A DNA stretch of 10,347 bases from Campylobacterales bacterium (GTDB lineage Bacteria; Campylobacterota; Campylobacteria; Campylobacterales; QNZT01), in the NCBI GenBank assembly GCA_026985685.1, contig JALSQA010000259.1, forward strand, positions 1-10,347. The letters are read 5' to 3'. A program made the position numbers and the translations under genes. The stretch's first letter is position 1; each line of letters begins with the position of its first letter. Positions 1 to 6,103 of this stretch are shown here, in pieces. The notes beneath the pieces are model-generated. The model was not told the DNA's origin. It ran no database searches and saw only the letters and a list, made by a program, of their open reading frames with translations.

Positions 1-703
1 AGAGACTTGTATCTGTTTGCAAAGATGTTTTATTTCTATTTTGTTTTGACTGAGTCGCCAATAAATTTTGCAAGACATTACTTTTTGTATCTTTGTTATG
101 TTTAGTTTTTGAAGTTTCTGTAGTGGTTAGTTTTTTTATTTGATTATCCATTGTTTTAAAAAATTCTTCACTATTTATTTTTTTGACAAGACTATTTGTT
201 TTTAAATCTAAAGTTTTCTCTTCTTTAAAAAATTCAATATTTTTAACCTTAATACCATGTTTTTGGGCAATATTTAAAAGGTCTTGAATGTTTTTTGCAT
301 TTTTGAACTCTTTTTGCACATTTAAATCTAAAAGTGATGTCTTTAATGCTTTTGAATCAGTTGGAAAATCTAATATTTTATGATTACTGTTTTGCAAAAA
401 AGAGGCTATTTGTATTAATGACTCTATAGAAACTTCTTCTTTTTTATCTAAAAATAGTTTTTCTTTAGAAAAATGTGACATAATTTCTTGATTTTTATCA
501 AAATCTTTTGGTAAATCGAATAATTTTCCAATTAAAAAATTTTTATTTTCTTCATTTGGTAATTCCTGAAGTAAATTTTTGATTAAATCTTCAAAAAAAT
601 CTCCCTTTTGTGCTTTTTCATTTTCATCAAGATTTTTTATATTTTTACTACTAAATTTAATATCTTTATTTTCAGTTGGTGTGCTTAGTAAAAGTCCGTT
701 CAT
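1..703 (-). CDS. fliK: Probable flagellar hook-length control protein FliK, N-terminal part (runs off the left edge)
   Basis: An open frame of 234 codons starts at an ATG (complement of 701-703) and reaches the window edge without a stop, so the C-terminus is missing. The start has a good ribosome binding site (AAGGA, complement of 709-713, 5 nt spacing). The visible protein begins MNGLLLSTPTENKD and is rich in Lys, Asn, Ser, Leu and Glu. It has no membrane segment or recognisable catalytic motif, as expected of the poorly conserved, largely disordered N-terminal half of FliK. FliK measures the flagellar hook and switches the export apparatus to filament substrates; its conserved C-terminal domain would lie beyond the edge. 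The call rests mainly on context: a sigma-54 promoter directly upstream, as in class II flagellar genes of Campylobacter and Helicobacter, and adjacency to typA, which I recall also lying near fliK-flgD-flgE in Campylobacter jejuni. It could be another flagellar protein of low complexity. Confidence 0.6.
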   Translation of the reverse strand, partial: MNGLLLSTPTENKDIKFSSKNIKNLDENEKAQKGDFFEDLIKNLLQELPNEENKNFLIGKLFDLPKDFDKNQEIMSHFSKEKLFLDKKEEVSIESLIQIASFLQNSNHKILDFPTDSKALKTSLLDLNVQKEFKNAKNIQDLLNIAQKHGIKVKNIEFFKEEKTLDLKTNSLVKKINSEEFFKTMDNQIKKLTTTETSKTKHNKDTKSNVLQNLLATQSKQNRNKTSLQTDTSL

Positions 704-740
704 TTGGTTCCTTTTTCGTGCTTTTATATGAAAAAAAGTG

Positions 741-756
741 AGCAACAAATGTGCCA
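741..756 (-). promoter_or_regulatory. Sigma-54 (RpoN) promoter of the fliK-like gene
   Basis: On the minus strand the sequence reads TGGCAC-ATTTG-TTGCT. This fits the sigma-54 consensus TGGCAC-N5-TTGC, with the invariant GG and GC separated by exactly 10 nt. Transcription would start near position 730, giving a leader of about 27 nt that contains the AAGGA ribosome binding site. RpoN promoters need an activator ATPase; in Campylobacterota flagellar hook genes this is FlgR with the kinase FlgS. The activator is family knowledge, not visible here. No second site or enhancer could be identified. Confidence 0.85.
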
Positions 757-781
757 ATTTCACTTTATTAGTAAATTTAGG

Positions 782-787
782 TATAAT
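782..787 (+). promoter_or_regulatory. Sigma-70 type -10 box for typA
   Basis: A perfect TATAAT lies 30 bp upstream of the typA start, preceded by an AT-rich stretch and without a clear TTGACA. This is the usual look of vegetative promoters in Campylobacterota. A start near 794 would give a leader of about 24 nt containing the AGGA ribosome binding site at 809-812. It lies about 25 bp from the divergent sigma-54 site, so the two promoters share one short control region. Confidence 0.7.
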
Positions 788-817
788 CCGCGAAATTATG
801 AATAAAATAGGATATAA

Positions 818-2629
818 ATGAAAGAGATTAGAAATATTGCCGTAATCGCACACGTTGATCATGGTAAAACCACTTTAGTAGATGAGCTGTTAAAACAGTC
901 AGGAACTTTTGATGCACATCAAAAAGTAGATGAAAGAGTAATGGACAGCAATGATTTAGAAAAAGAAAGAGGTATTACTATCCTTTCTAAAAACACAGCT
1001 ATAACATACCAAGATTATAAGATTAATATTATTGACACTCCAGGTCATGCTGATTTTGGTGGTGAAGTTGAACGTGTATTGAAAATGGTAGATAGCGTTT
1101 TGTTACTTGTTGATGCACAAGAGGGTGTTATGCCTCAAACAAAGTTTGTAGTAAAAAAAGCACTTGAACTAGGTCTTCGACCTATTGTTGTTATCAATAA
1201 AATAGATAAACCAGCAGCTGAACCTGATCGTGTTGTAGATGAAATTTTTGATCTGTTTGTAGCTCTTGATGCAAATGATGAACAATTAGAATTTCCAGTA
1301 GTGTACGCAGCAGCCAAAAATGGATATGCAAAATTAGATCTTAATGACCCTGATGATAATATCCTGCCAATTTTAGATACTATTATTGAACATGTTCCAG
1401 CTTCATCAGGAAGTGTAGATAATCCTCTGCAACTTCAAGTTTTTACACTAGATTATGATAACTTTGTTGGTAAAATTGGTATTGCTAGAATTTTTAACGG
1501 AAAGATTAGTAAAAACCAAAATATTACATTAATCAAAGCCAATGGTGAAAAAATAAATGGTCGTATTTCCAAGTTAATAGGATTTCTAGGGCTTGAGAGA
1601 GTTGATATTGATGAAGCAGTAAGTGGTGATATTGTTGCTGTTGCAGGATTTGAGGCTTTGGATGTGGGTGATACTTTAGCAGATCCATCTAATCCTGTAG
1701 CCCTTGATCCTATGCATATTGAAGAGCCTACTCTTTCAGTTATGCTTTCTGTAAACAACTCTCCACTTGCTGGAACTGAGGGAAAATTTGTTACATCTAA
1801 TAAAATTGCTGAGAGATTAGAAGCGGAGATGCAAACTAATATCGCCATGAAGTATGAAAGTAGTGGAGAGGGGACATTTAAAGTATCTGGTCGTGGTGAA
1901 CTTCAAATCACGATATTGGCTGAAAATATGAGACGGGAAGGTTTTGAATTTTCACTTGGTCGTCCAGAAGTAATTATCAAAGAAGAAAACGGTGTTAAAA
2001 TGGAACCATTTGAGCATTTGGTGATCGATGTTCCTGATGACTTTACAGGTGTTGTGATCGAAAAATTAGGACGTAAAAAAGCAGAGATGAAAGCTATGAC
2101 TCCTACAGGGGATGGACAAACAAGAATTGAATTTGAAATTCCTGCACGTGGTTTGATCGGTTTTAGAAGTCAGTTTTTGACAGATACAAAAGGTGAGGGT
2201 ATTATGAATCACTCATTTTTAGAGTATCGACCATTGATGAGTGGAATAGAACATCGTATGAATGGTGCATTAGTTTCTATGGAAACAGGAGTTGCATTAG
2301 GATTTTCGATTTTTAATCTTCAAGATCGTGGTGTTATGTTTATTCAACCACAAGATAAAGTGTATGTTGGTATGATTATTGGTGAACACGCACGTGCAAA
2401 TGATTTAGATGTAAATCCTATTAAAGGAAAACAATTAACCAATGTCAGAAGTTCAGGTGCAGATGAAGCGATCAAACTTGTCCCTCCTAGAACTCCAACA
2501 CTAGAGAGTGCATTAGAGTGGATTGAAGAGGATGAATTAGTTGAAGTAACACCTAAAAGTATCCGTATTCGTAAACGTTATCTTGATCCAACAGTTAGAA
2601 AAAGAATGTCAAAAAAGGCTAAAGCATGA
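818..2629 (+). CDS. typA: Ribosome-associated GTPase TypA/BipA
   Basis: This 603-aa protein has the usual full length of TypA/BipA, a translational GTPase related to EF-G and LepA that binds the 70S ribosome and supports ribosome assembly and growth under stress or cold. The GTPase motifs are all present: AHVDHGKT at residues 11-18 (P-loop), RGITI at 51-55 (switch I), DTPGH at 73-77 and NKID at 127-130. A beta-barrel domain 2 follows, then EF-G-like domains. The C-terminal part carries typical TypA sequences such as RGLIGFRSQFLTDT and LTNVRSSGADEA, and the tail is basic. The start is supported by AGGA at 809-812 and by the N-terminus MKEIRNIAVIAHVDHG, which aligns with other TypA proteins. 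The TGA stop overlaps the ATG of a following micro-ORF. No terminator hairpin is visible directly after the gene. Identification is secure. Confidence 0.98.
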   Translation: MKEIRNIAVIAHVDHGKTTLVDELLKQSGTFDAHQKVDERVMDSNDLEKERGITILSKNTAITYQDYKINIIDTPGHADFGGEVERVLKMVDSVLLLVDAQEGVMPQTKFVVKKALELGLRPIVVINKIDKPAAEPDRVVDEIFDLFVALDANDEQLEFPVVYAAAKNGYAKLDLNDPDDNILPILDTIIEHVPASSGSVDNPLQLQVFTLDYDNFVGKIGIARIFNGKISKNQNITLIKANGEKINGRISKLIGFLGLERVDIDEAVSGDIVAVAGFEALDVGDTLADPSNPVALDPMHIEEPTLSVMLSVNNSPLAGTEGKFVTSNKIAERLEAEMQTNIAMKYESSGEGTFKVSGRGELQITILAENMRREGFEFSLGRPEVIIKEENGVKMEPFEHLVIDVPDDFTGVVIEKLGRKKAEMKAMTPTGDGQTRIEFEIPARGLIGFRSQFLTDTKGEGIMNHSFLEYRPLMSGIEHRMNGALVSMETGVALGFSIFNLQDRGVMFIQPQDKVYVGMIIGEHARANDLDVNPIKGKQLTNVRSSGADEAIKLVPPRTPTLESALEWIEEDELVEVTPKSIRIRKRYLDPTVRKRMSKKAKA

Positions 2630-2697
2630 GAAAATTGATGGCACTTATGAAATATTTACCTATAATTTTAATGATCCTTCGTAAATTTAAGAAGTAA
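2626..2697 (+). CDS. Candidate micro-ORF of 23 codons overlapping the typA stop
   Basis: The ATG at 2626-2628 overlaps the typA TGA (ATGA arrangement) and the frame ends at TAA 2695-2697. An AAGG at 2615-2618 lies 7 nt upstream and could serve as ribosome binding site, although it is also part of lysine codons at the typA end. The predicted peptide starts MRKLMALMKY, has a hydrophobic middle (LPIILMIL, residues 11-18) and ends in basic RKFKK. It is therefore cationic at both ends with a short apolar core, resembling a small membrane-active or membrane-anchored peptide. The ORF fills most of the gap before the next promoter. I recognise no family. It may be a translationally coupled microprotein or a chance ORF, since AT-rich sequence easily yields such short frames. 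Confidence 0.35.
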   Translation: MRKLMALMKYLPIILMILRKFKK

Positions 2698-2706
2698 TGG
2701 TATAAT
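2698..2706 (+). promoter_or_regulatory. Extended -10 promoter of the YidB-like gene
   Basis: TGG followed by TATAAT matches the extended -10 pattern TGN-TATAAT. No good -35 box is seen about 17 bp upstream. It lies just after the micro-ORF stop and 33 bp before the yidB-like start. Transcription would begin near 2713, leaving a short leader with a near-perfect ribosome binding site. Confidence 0.7.
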
Positions 2707-2739
2707 TAACACAATCTTAAATTTAAAGGAGGATTAATT

Positions 2740-3180
2740 ATGGAATTAAATGATCTTGTACAAATGGGTACACAACTATTTAAAGATAAATTAGGTGATC
2801 AAGCATCAGGTATGGATGACAATTCAATCATGGATGCATTAAGTGGATTGGTTTCAAATGGTGAAGGTGGTCTTGATTTAAGCAATATCCTTTCATCACT
2901 TGGTGATGGTAATCTTGGAAGTATTATCTCTTCATGGGTTGGAAGTGGAGATAATGAATCAGTAGATGGTTCTACCTTATCAAATATTCTTGGAAGTGAT
3001 CAAATCTCTGCATTTGCTGAAAAATTGGGTATCGATCCAGATACAGCAGCAGAAGGACTTTCTGATGTAGTACCAAATATGGTAGATAAAGCAACAGGCG
3101 ATGGTTCATCTATCCTTGATTCACTTGGTGGTGTTGATGGATTAATGGACATGGCAAAAGGTTTTTTTGGAAACAAATAG
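2740..3180 (+). CDS. YidB-family protein (DUF937-like), function unknown
   Basis: A 146-aa acidic, Gly/Ser/Asp-rich protein without cysteine, signal peptide or membrane segment, so probably cytoplasmic. The central and C-terminal parts match the YidB family: a glycine-rich lead-in, then SSWVGSGDN (residues 64-72), LSNILGSDQISAFAEKLGID (80-99), and a segment ending VVPNMVDKATGDG, followed by a Gly/Met-rich tail. E. coli YidB is of similar length (about 130 aa), and its biochemical role is not established. The start is certain: AAAGGAGG at 2725-2732 sits 7 nt before the ATG, the strongest ribosome binding site in the window. With its own extended -10 promoter and a perfect hairpin behind it, this looks like a well-expressed single-gene unit. 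The family assignment is by recognition of the pattern; no function is claimed. Confidence 0.8.
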   Translation: MELNDLVQMGTQLFKDKLGDQASGMDDNSIMDALSGLVSNGEGGLDLSNILSSLGDGNLGSIISSWVGSGDNESVDGSTLSNILGSDQISAFAEKLGIDPDTAAEGLSDVVPNMVDKATGDGSSILDSLGGVDGLMDMAKGFFGNK

Positions 3181-3209
3181 TTATTTAGGAGTGTTTTGCT
3201 CCTAAATAA
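3181..3209 (+). terminator. Hairpin terminator after the YidB-like gene
   Basis: A perfect 11-bp inverted repeat, TTATTTAGGAG and CTCCTAAATAA, encloses a 7-nt loop (TGTTTTG) and begins directly after the stop codon. The tract behind it (TCTTCTATATT) is T-rich but not a clean run, so termination may be partial. The hairpin may also protect the transcript's 3' end. Confidence 0.7.
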
Positions 3210-3254
3210 TCTTCTATATTAATCTTGTATTAATAATTTTACCTCTTTTTACGA

Positions 3255-3260
3255 TATACT
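3255..3260 (+). promoter_or_regulatory. Probable -10 box for the BI-1 gene
   Basis: TATACT, in the context ACGATATACTACAG, lies 41 bp upstream of the start codon of the Bax inhibitor-1-like gene and downstream of the preceding terminator. No clear -35 box is visible. Together with the terminator it implies that a new transcription unit starts here, covering the BI-1 and thiD2 genes. Confidence 0.55.
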
Positions 3261-3301
3261 ACAGCGTTACAATAAACAAACAAAAAATTTAGGAGAAAAT
3301 A

Positions 3302-4015
3302 ATGGCTTTATATGATAGAGATTATATTAAAAACAATATCTCAACACAAGCACAAAACAATTCTTTTTCACAAGAGAGAGAAGAGAGTGGAGATTTAGCA
3401 ACATTTATAAAACAGACTTATCAACTTTTTGCAGGTAGTTTACTTGTAGGTGCAGCTGGTGCATATGTTGGTATGGGTATTCCTGCGATTCGTGAATATT
3501 ACTGGGGATTTGTGATTTTAGAATTTGCATTGATCTTTGGTATTGGATTTGCAAGAGCAAAACCAGGTTTAAATTTATTTATGCTATTTGCATTTGCTTT
3601 GGTCTCTGGATTGACTATGTCAGTAATGGTTGGGCATTTTATTAGTGCAGGTGCTGGAGGAATTGTAGCAAATGCATTGATTTTGACAACAGTAGCATTT
3701 GGTGGTTTATCCATGTTTGCCATGAATTCGACACGTGATTTTACTAGTATGGGTAAAATGCTTTTTATCACACTTATAGTGATTATCGTAGCAGGACTTT
3801 TAAATGCATTTTGGTTACATAACCCTTGGATGCAAGTAGGAATAGCTTCTGTAAGTGCTATACTATTTTCAGCATTTATCCTTTATGATACTCAAAATAT
3901 TATCCAGGGTAATTACGGACATCCAGTAGATGGGGCATTGGCTCTATATCTTGATTTTATCAACTTATTTACTTCATTGCTTCAAATTTTAGGAATTTTT
4001 GGAGATGATGACTAA
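3302..4015 (+). CDS. Bax inhibitor-1/YccA family inner-membrane protein
   Basis: A 237-aa polytopic membrane protein of the BI-1 (TMBIM/UPF0005) family. About 38 polar N-terminal residues precede roughly seven hydrophobic segments (about 38-56, 66-84, 90-110, 117-140, 153-171, 177-196 and 211-233). The family signature is clear: YDTQ at 195-198 and ALALYLDFINLF at 212-223, followed by a short acidic tail ending GDDD. Bacterial relatives include YccA, which modulates the membrane protease FtsH, and BsYetJ, a pH-sensitive calcium leak channel; which role applies here cannot be read from the sequence. The start is supported by AGGAG at 3291-3295. The last codons overlap the start of the following thiD2 gene, so the two are probably co-transcribed and translationally coupled. 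The family call is firm; the specific function is open. Confidence 0.93.
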   Translation: MALYDRDYIKNNISTQAQNNSFSQEREESGDLATFIKQTYQLFAGSLLVGAAGAYVGMGIPAIREYYWGFVILEFALIFGIGFARAKPGLNLFMLFAFALVSGLTMSVMVGHFISAGAGGIVANALILTTVAFGGLSMFAMNSTRDFTSMGKMLFITLIVIIVAGLLNAFWLHNPWMQVGIASVSAILFSAFILYDTQNIIQGNYGHPVDGALALYLDFINLFTSLLQILGIFGDDD

Positions 4016-4415
4016 AAAAGAGAAGGATTTTTCCTTCTCTAAACTCTACCGCTTAATAGATGCCAATCTAAATCGTCTTCGTGAAGGCATTCGCGTTTTA
4101 GAAGATATTCAAAGATTTATATTTGATAACAAATCTCTTGCTAAAAAATTAAAAAAATTACGCCATCAATGTCGAGTTAATGATTATGAAAGTTATTTAA
4201 AACAAAGAGATATTATTGGTGATGTTCTTAAAGAAACTACTATTTCAGAGTCTAAACGTGATAATATTAACTCTTTAATACTATCTAATATAAAACGTTC
4301 CCAAGAGAGTGCCAGAGTGTTAGAAGAGAGTTTTAAACTGATAGATTCTAATGAAGCAGAAAAATTTAAACTTATCAGATATACTCTATATGATATAGAA
4401 AAAGAAATATTTTGA
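4005..4415 (+). CDS. thiD2: Stand-alone ThiD2-family protein (thiamine biosynthesis, probable HMP-phosphate kinase)
   Basis: About 136 aa, almost all helical and charged. It matches the domain found at the N-terminus of long thiamine-phosphate synthases in cyanobacteria and others (Pfam ThiD2). The key block is YRLIDANLNRLREGIRVLED (about residues 15-34), followed by LKKLRHQCR. A second block is RDIIGDVLKETT, and near the end come SNIKRSQESARVLEESFKLI and RYTLYDIE. ThiD2 has been proposed, as I recall it, to replace ThiD as kinase of hydroxymethylpyrimidine phosphate. No ThiE synthase domain is present, so older databases that label such proteins thiamine-phosphate pyrophosphorylase are probably wrong. 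ATG 4005 or ATG 4008 are likely starts; a TTG at 3999 is possible but less likely. The start lies inside the BI-1 gene, 11 nt from its end. The stop at 4413-4415 directly touches the stop of the opposing bioC-like gene. Confidence 0.8.
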   Translation: MMTKKEKDFSFSKLYRLIDANLNRLREGIRVLEDIQRFIFDNKSLAKKLKKLRHQCRVNDYESYLKQRDIIGDVLKETTISESKRDNINSLILSNIKRSQESARVLEESFKLIDSNEAEKFKLIRYTLYDIEKEIF

Positions 4416-4427
4416 TTATATCTTTTT
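4399..4427. terminator. Weak AT-rich hairpin across the thiD2/bioC stop codons
   Basis: AAAAAGA at 4399-4405 pairs with TCTTTTT at 4421-4427. One mismatch and three more A-T pairs lie inside. Each arm offers an A-run on one strand and a T-run on the other, which could act as a short bidirectional terminator for the convergent genes. Only one G-C pair is present, so stability is low and this is a tentative call. Confidence 0.25.
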
Positions 4428-5120
4428 ACCCCAGACAAATAAAACTTCAAATTCTAAGTATGTGTGTGGATAGTTTTTGATTAAACTTTTTGTTTGAGTT
4501 AATGTTAATTTTCTCTCTCCTCCACTGACACCACTTTGTTTGATATAGCGAAATTTTGAAATATTATCTTTAAAATTGAGTCTATATATGATTTTTTCAT
4601 GTTTTATGTGAAAATATTTCTTTAAAATTTTTAATAGATGTTTACTATTTGGTAAAAAATTTGGCATTTTTGTTAAAGTATAAATAGCATTAAAAGTACC
4701 ATCACAAAATAGAGCAAATGCGATATTGTCAGTAATTTTAGAAATATTTTCTATAAGTTTTTCAATATCGTTTGCCCATTGTAAAGCAGAAGATGAGATT
4801 ACTATATCAAAATGTCCAAGATTTTTTAATAGATTTTCATTTTCAAAATTTTGTTCTAATAATATAACTTTTTTATCTCTTGGATGAAGTGTGCACATAT
4901 TTTTTGCTTGATCTATACCTGTAAATTTATCAATTTCCCAGTTTATTTCATGATAAACAGCACCTGCACCACATCCTAAATCAAGAATATTTTTTGGTTT
5001 TGTTTTGATGTTTTGAATCAATTTTTTAACAACTTGTTCTTGAATAATATTGTGTTTTAGATAACTATTCGCACGACGGGAAAATTCATTGGTATGTAAA
5101 GAAGTCGCTGGATGGGTCAT
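4416..5120 (-). CDS. bioC: BioC-like SAM-dependent methyltransferase (malonyl-ACP O-methyltransferase)
   Basis: A 234-aa class I methyltransferase. Motif I for S-adenosylmethionine is ILDLGCGAG at residues 45-53, with the following acidic residue in TGID at 67-70. The segment DIVISSSALQWANDIE at 105-120 resembles the BioC hallmark in which a Leu-Gln-Trp follows the catalytic-domain strand. The N-terminal FSRRANSYLKHNIIQ and the later YIKQSGVSGGERKLT also fit BioC. BioC methylates malonyl-ACP so that fatty acid synthesis can build pimeloyl-ACP, the precursor of biotin. No other biotin gene is in the window, so the specific role is inferred from motifs alone; another small-molecule methyltransferase is possible. 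No clear ribosome binding site precedes the ATG (complement of 5118-5120). A minus-strand TATAAT at 5159-5164 is a likely promoter. The gene is convergent with thiD2 without any gap and divergent from secG. Confidence 0.78.
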   Translation of the reverse strand: MTHPATSLHTNEFSRRANSYLKHNIIQEQVVKKLIQNIKTKPKNILDLGCGAGAVYHEINWEIDKFTGIDQAKNMCTLHPRDKKVILLEQNFENENLLKNLGHFDIVISSSALQWANDIEKLIENISKITDNIAFALFCDGTFNAIYTLTKMPNFLPNSKHLLKILKKYFHIKHEKIIYRLNFKDNISKFRYIKQSGVSGGERKLTLTQTKSLIKNYPHTYLEFEVLFVWGKKI

Positions 5121-5146
5121 TTAATGGTACTTTTAAATAGTTTAGC

Positions 5147-5152
5147 TATAAT
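5147..5152 (+). promoter_or_regulatory. -10 box of the secG-frr-pyrE operon
   Basis: A perfect TATAAT lies 32 bp upstream of the secG start, followed by a GC-containing discriminator (CGCAC), in the same style as the typA promoter. No -35 box is evident. Transcription would begin near 5159, inside the -10 box of the opposing bioC promoter. Confidence 0.7.
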
Positions 5153-5158
5153 CGCACA

Positions 5159-5164
5159 ATTATA
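5159..5164 (-). promoter_or_regulatory. Probable -10 box of the bioC-like gene
   Basis: The minus strand reads GATATAATTGTGCG, giving a perfect TATAAT 38 bp upstream of the bioC-like ATG. Its start point would fall near 5152, inside the secG -10 box. The two -10 boxes face each other and are separated by only 6 bp. Confidence 0.5.
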
Positions 5165-5184
5165 TCTAAAAAAGGTTTTAAAAA

Positions 5185-5526
5185 ATGAGTTCAGTCCTTT
5201 TAATTTTACAATTTGCACTAGCTGTAGTGTTAACTATTGTAGTTTTACTACAAAAAAGTTCTTCTATTGGTCTTGGTGCATATAGTGGAAGTAATGAGTC
5301 TGTATTTGGAGCGAAAGGTCCAGCTGGATTTTTGACAAAATTAACATTCCTTCTTGCTGTCGCATTTGTAATCAATACTTTAGTATTAGGGTATATTTAC
5401 AATAAAGAGAACAAAGGCTCTATCGTTGATACAATTAAAACAACAAATATTCCAGCACCTACTATTCCTGCAACTACAACACCAAAAGCACCTGTAGCAC
5501 CAGCTGCACCTGTTGAAAAAAAGTAA
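5185..5526 (+). CDS. secG: Preprotein translocase subunit SecG
   Basis: A 113-aa membrane protein of the SecYEG channel, the small subunit that assists SecA-driven export across the inner membrane. It has two hydrophobic segments (about residues 3-22 and 48-72). Between them lies the conserved SecG loop, with LLQKSSSIGLGAYSG (21-35) and FGAKGPAGFLTKLT (41-54). A C-terminal tail (about 88-110) is rich in Pro, Ala and Thr and ends in Glu-Lys-Lys, so it is low-complexity and probably unstructured. AAGG at 5172-5175 serves as ribosome binding site, with a rather long spacing of 9 nt. This is the first gene of a tight operon with frr (14 bp gap) and pyrE, an order I recall from Campylobacter. Identification is secure. 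Confidence 0.96.
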   Translation: MSSVLLILQFALAVVLTIVVLLQKSSSIGLGAYSGSNESVFGAKGPAGFLTKLTFLLAVAFVINTLVLGYIYNKENKGSIVDTIKTTNIPAPTIPATTTPKAPVAPAAPVEKK

Positions 5527-5540
5527 TACAAGGAAAAAAA

Positions 5541-6101
5541 ATGGCTTTAACAGCAATTTATGCACATCAAAAAGAGGCAAATGAAAAAGCACTAGAAGCT
5601 CTTAAAAGAGATTTTACAACACTAAGAAGCGGTAAAGTATCTACTTCGATTGTAGATCAGGTAAAAGTTGATTATTATGGAACTATGACACCTTTAAGTC
5701 AAGTTGGCTCTGTATTAGTTACTGATGCTACAACTATTACTATTTCACCTTGGGAAAAAAATCTTCTTCCTGAAATAGAAAAAGCAATACAAGGTGCAAA
5801 TATCGGTGTAAATCCAAATAACGATGGTGAAGTGATTAAACTTTTTTTCCCACCAATGACTGTAGAACAAAGACAAGAGAGTGCCAAACAAGCTAAGGCT
5901 ATGGGTGAAAAAGCAAAAGTATCTATAAGAAATGTACGAAAAGATGCTAATAATAAGATCAAAAACCTTGAAAAAGAGAAAGAAATAACCGAAGATGAAA
6001 GCAAACGTGGGCATGATGAAGTACAAAAAAATACAGATAGTGCTATCAAAAAAGTAGATGAAATGGTTAAAGAGAAAGAAGTAGAACTTCTTAAAGTGTA
6101 A
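5541..6101 (+). CDS. frr: Ribosome recycling factor
   Basis: A 186-aa protein of normal RRF length. With EF-G it splits post-termination ribosomes so they can be reused. Conserved elements are visible: LRSGKVS at residues 28-34 in the first helix of the three-helix bundle, VDYYGTMTPLSQVGSV at 43-58 leading into the small beta domain, and LFFPPMTVEQR with KVSIRNVRKDA at 126-136 in the long C-terminal helices. The last third is strongly charged (Lys/Glu), as expected for the coiled bundle. AAGGA at 5530-5534 lies 6 nt before the ATG. It sits in the middle of the secG-frr-pyrE operon, with only two bases between its stop and pyrE. Identification is secure. Confidence 0.98.
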   Translation: MALTAIYAHQKEANEKALEALKRDFTTLRSGKVSTSIVDQVKVDYYGTMTPLSQVGSVLVTDATTITISPWEKNLLPEIEKAIQGANIGVNPNNDGEVIKLFFPPMTVEQRQESAKQAKAMGEKAKVSIRNVRKDANNKIKNLEKEKEITEDESKRGHDEVQKNTDSAIKKVDEMVKEKEVELLKV

Positions 6102-6103
6102 TT

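Noticed and set aside
1453..1848. A 131-codon minus-strand open frame inside typA
   Set aside because: It is fully antisense to a highly conserved gene, has a Ser/Ile/Leu-rich composition typical of reversed codons and matches no family I know.
3210..3301. Search for a riboswitch or small RNA in the leader of the BI-1 gene
   Set aside because: Apart from the terminator arm, a -10 box and the ribosome binding site, no stable pairing or conserved element is visible in this A/T-rich stretch.
3999..4001. TTG as start codon of the thiD2-like gene
   Set aside because: It is followed within 6 bases by two ATG codons (4005, 4008), and its spacing of 3 nt from AGGAA at 3991-3995 is too short; the ATG starts fit better.
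5699..6049. Overlapping minus-strand open frames inside frr, one rich in Phe and Ser, another in Phe and Tyr
   Set aside because: They mirror the Lys/Glu-rich coding strand of frr; the hydrophobic look is an artefact of reading its complement.
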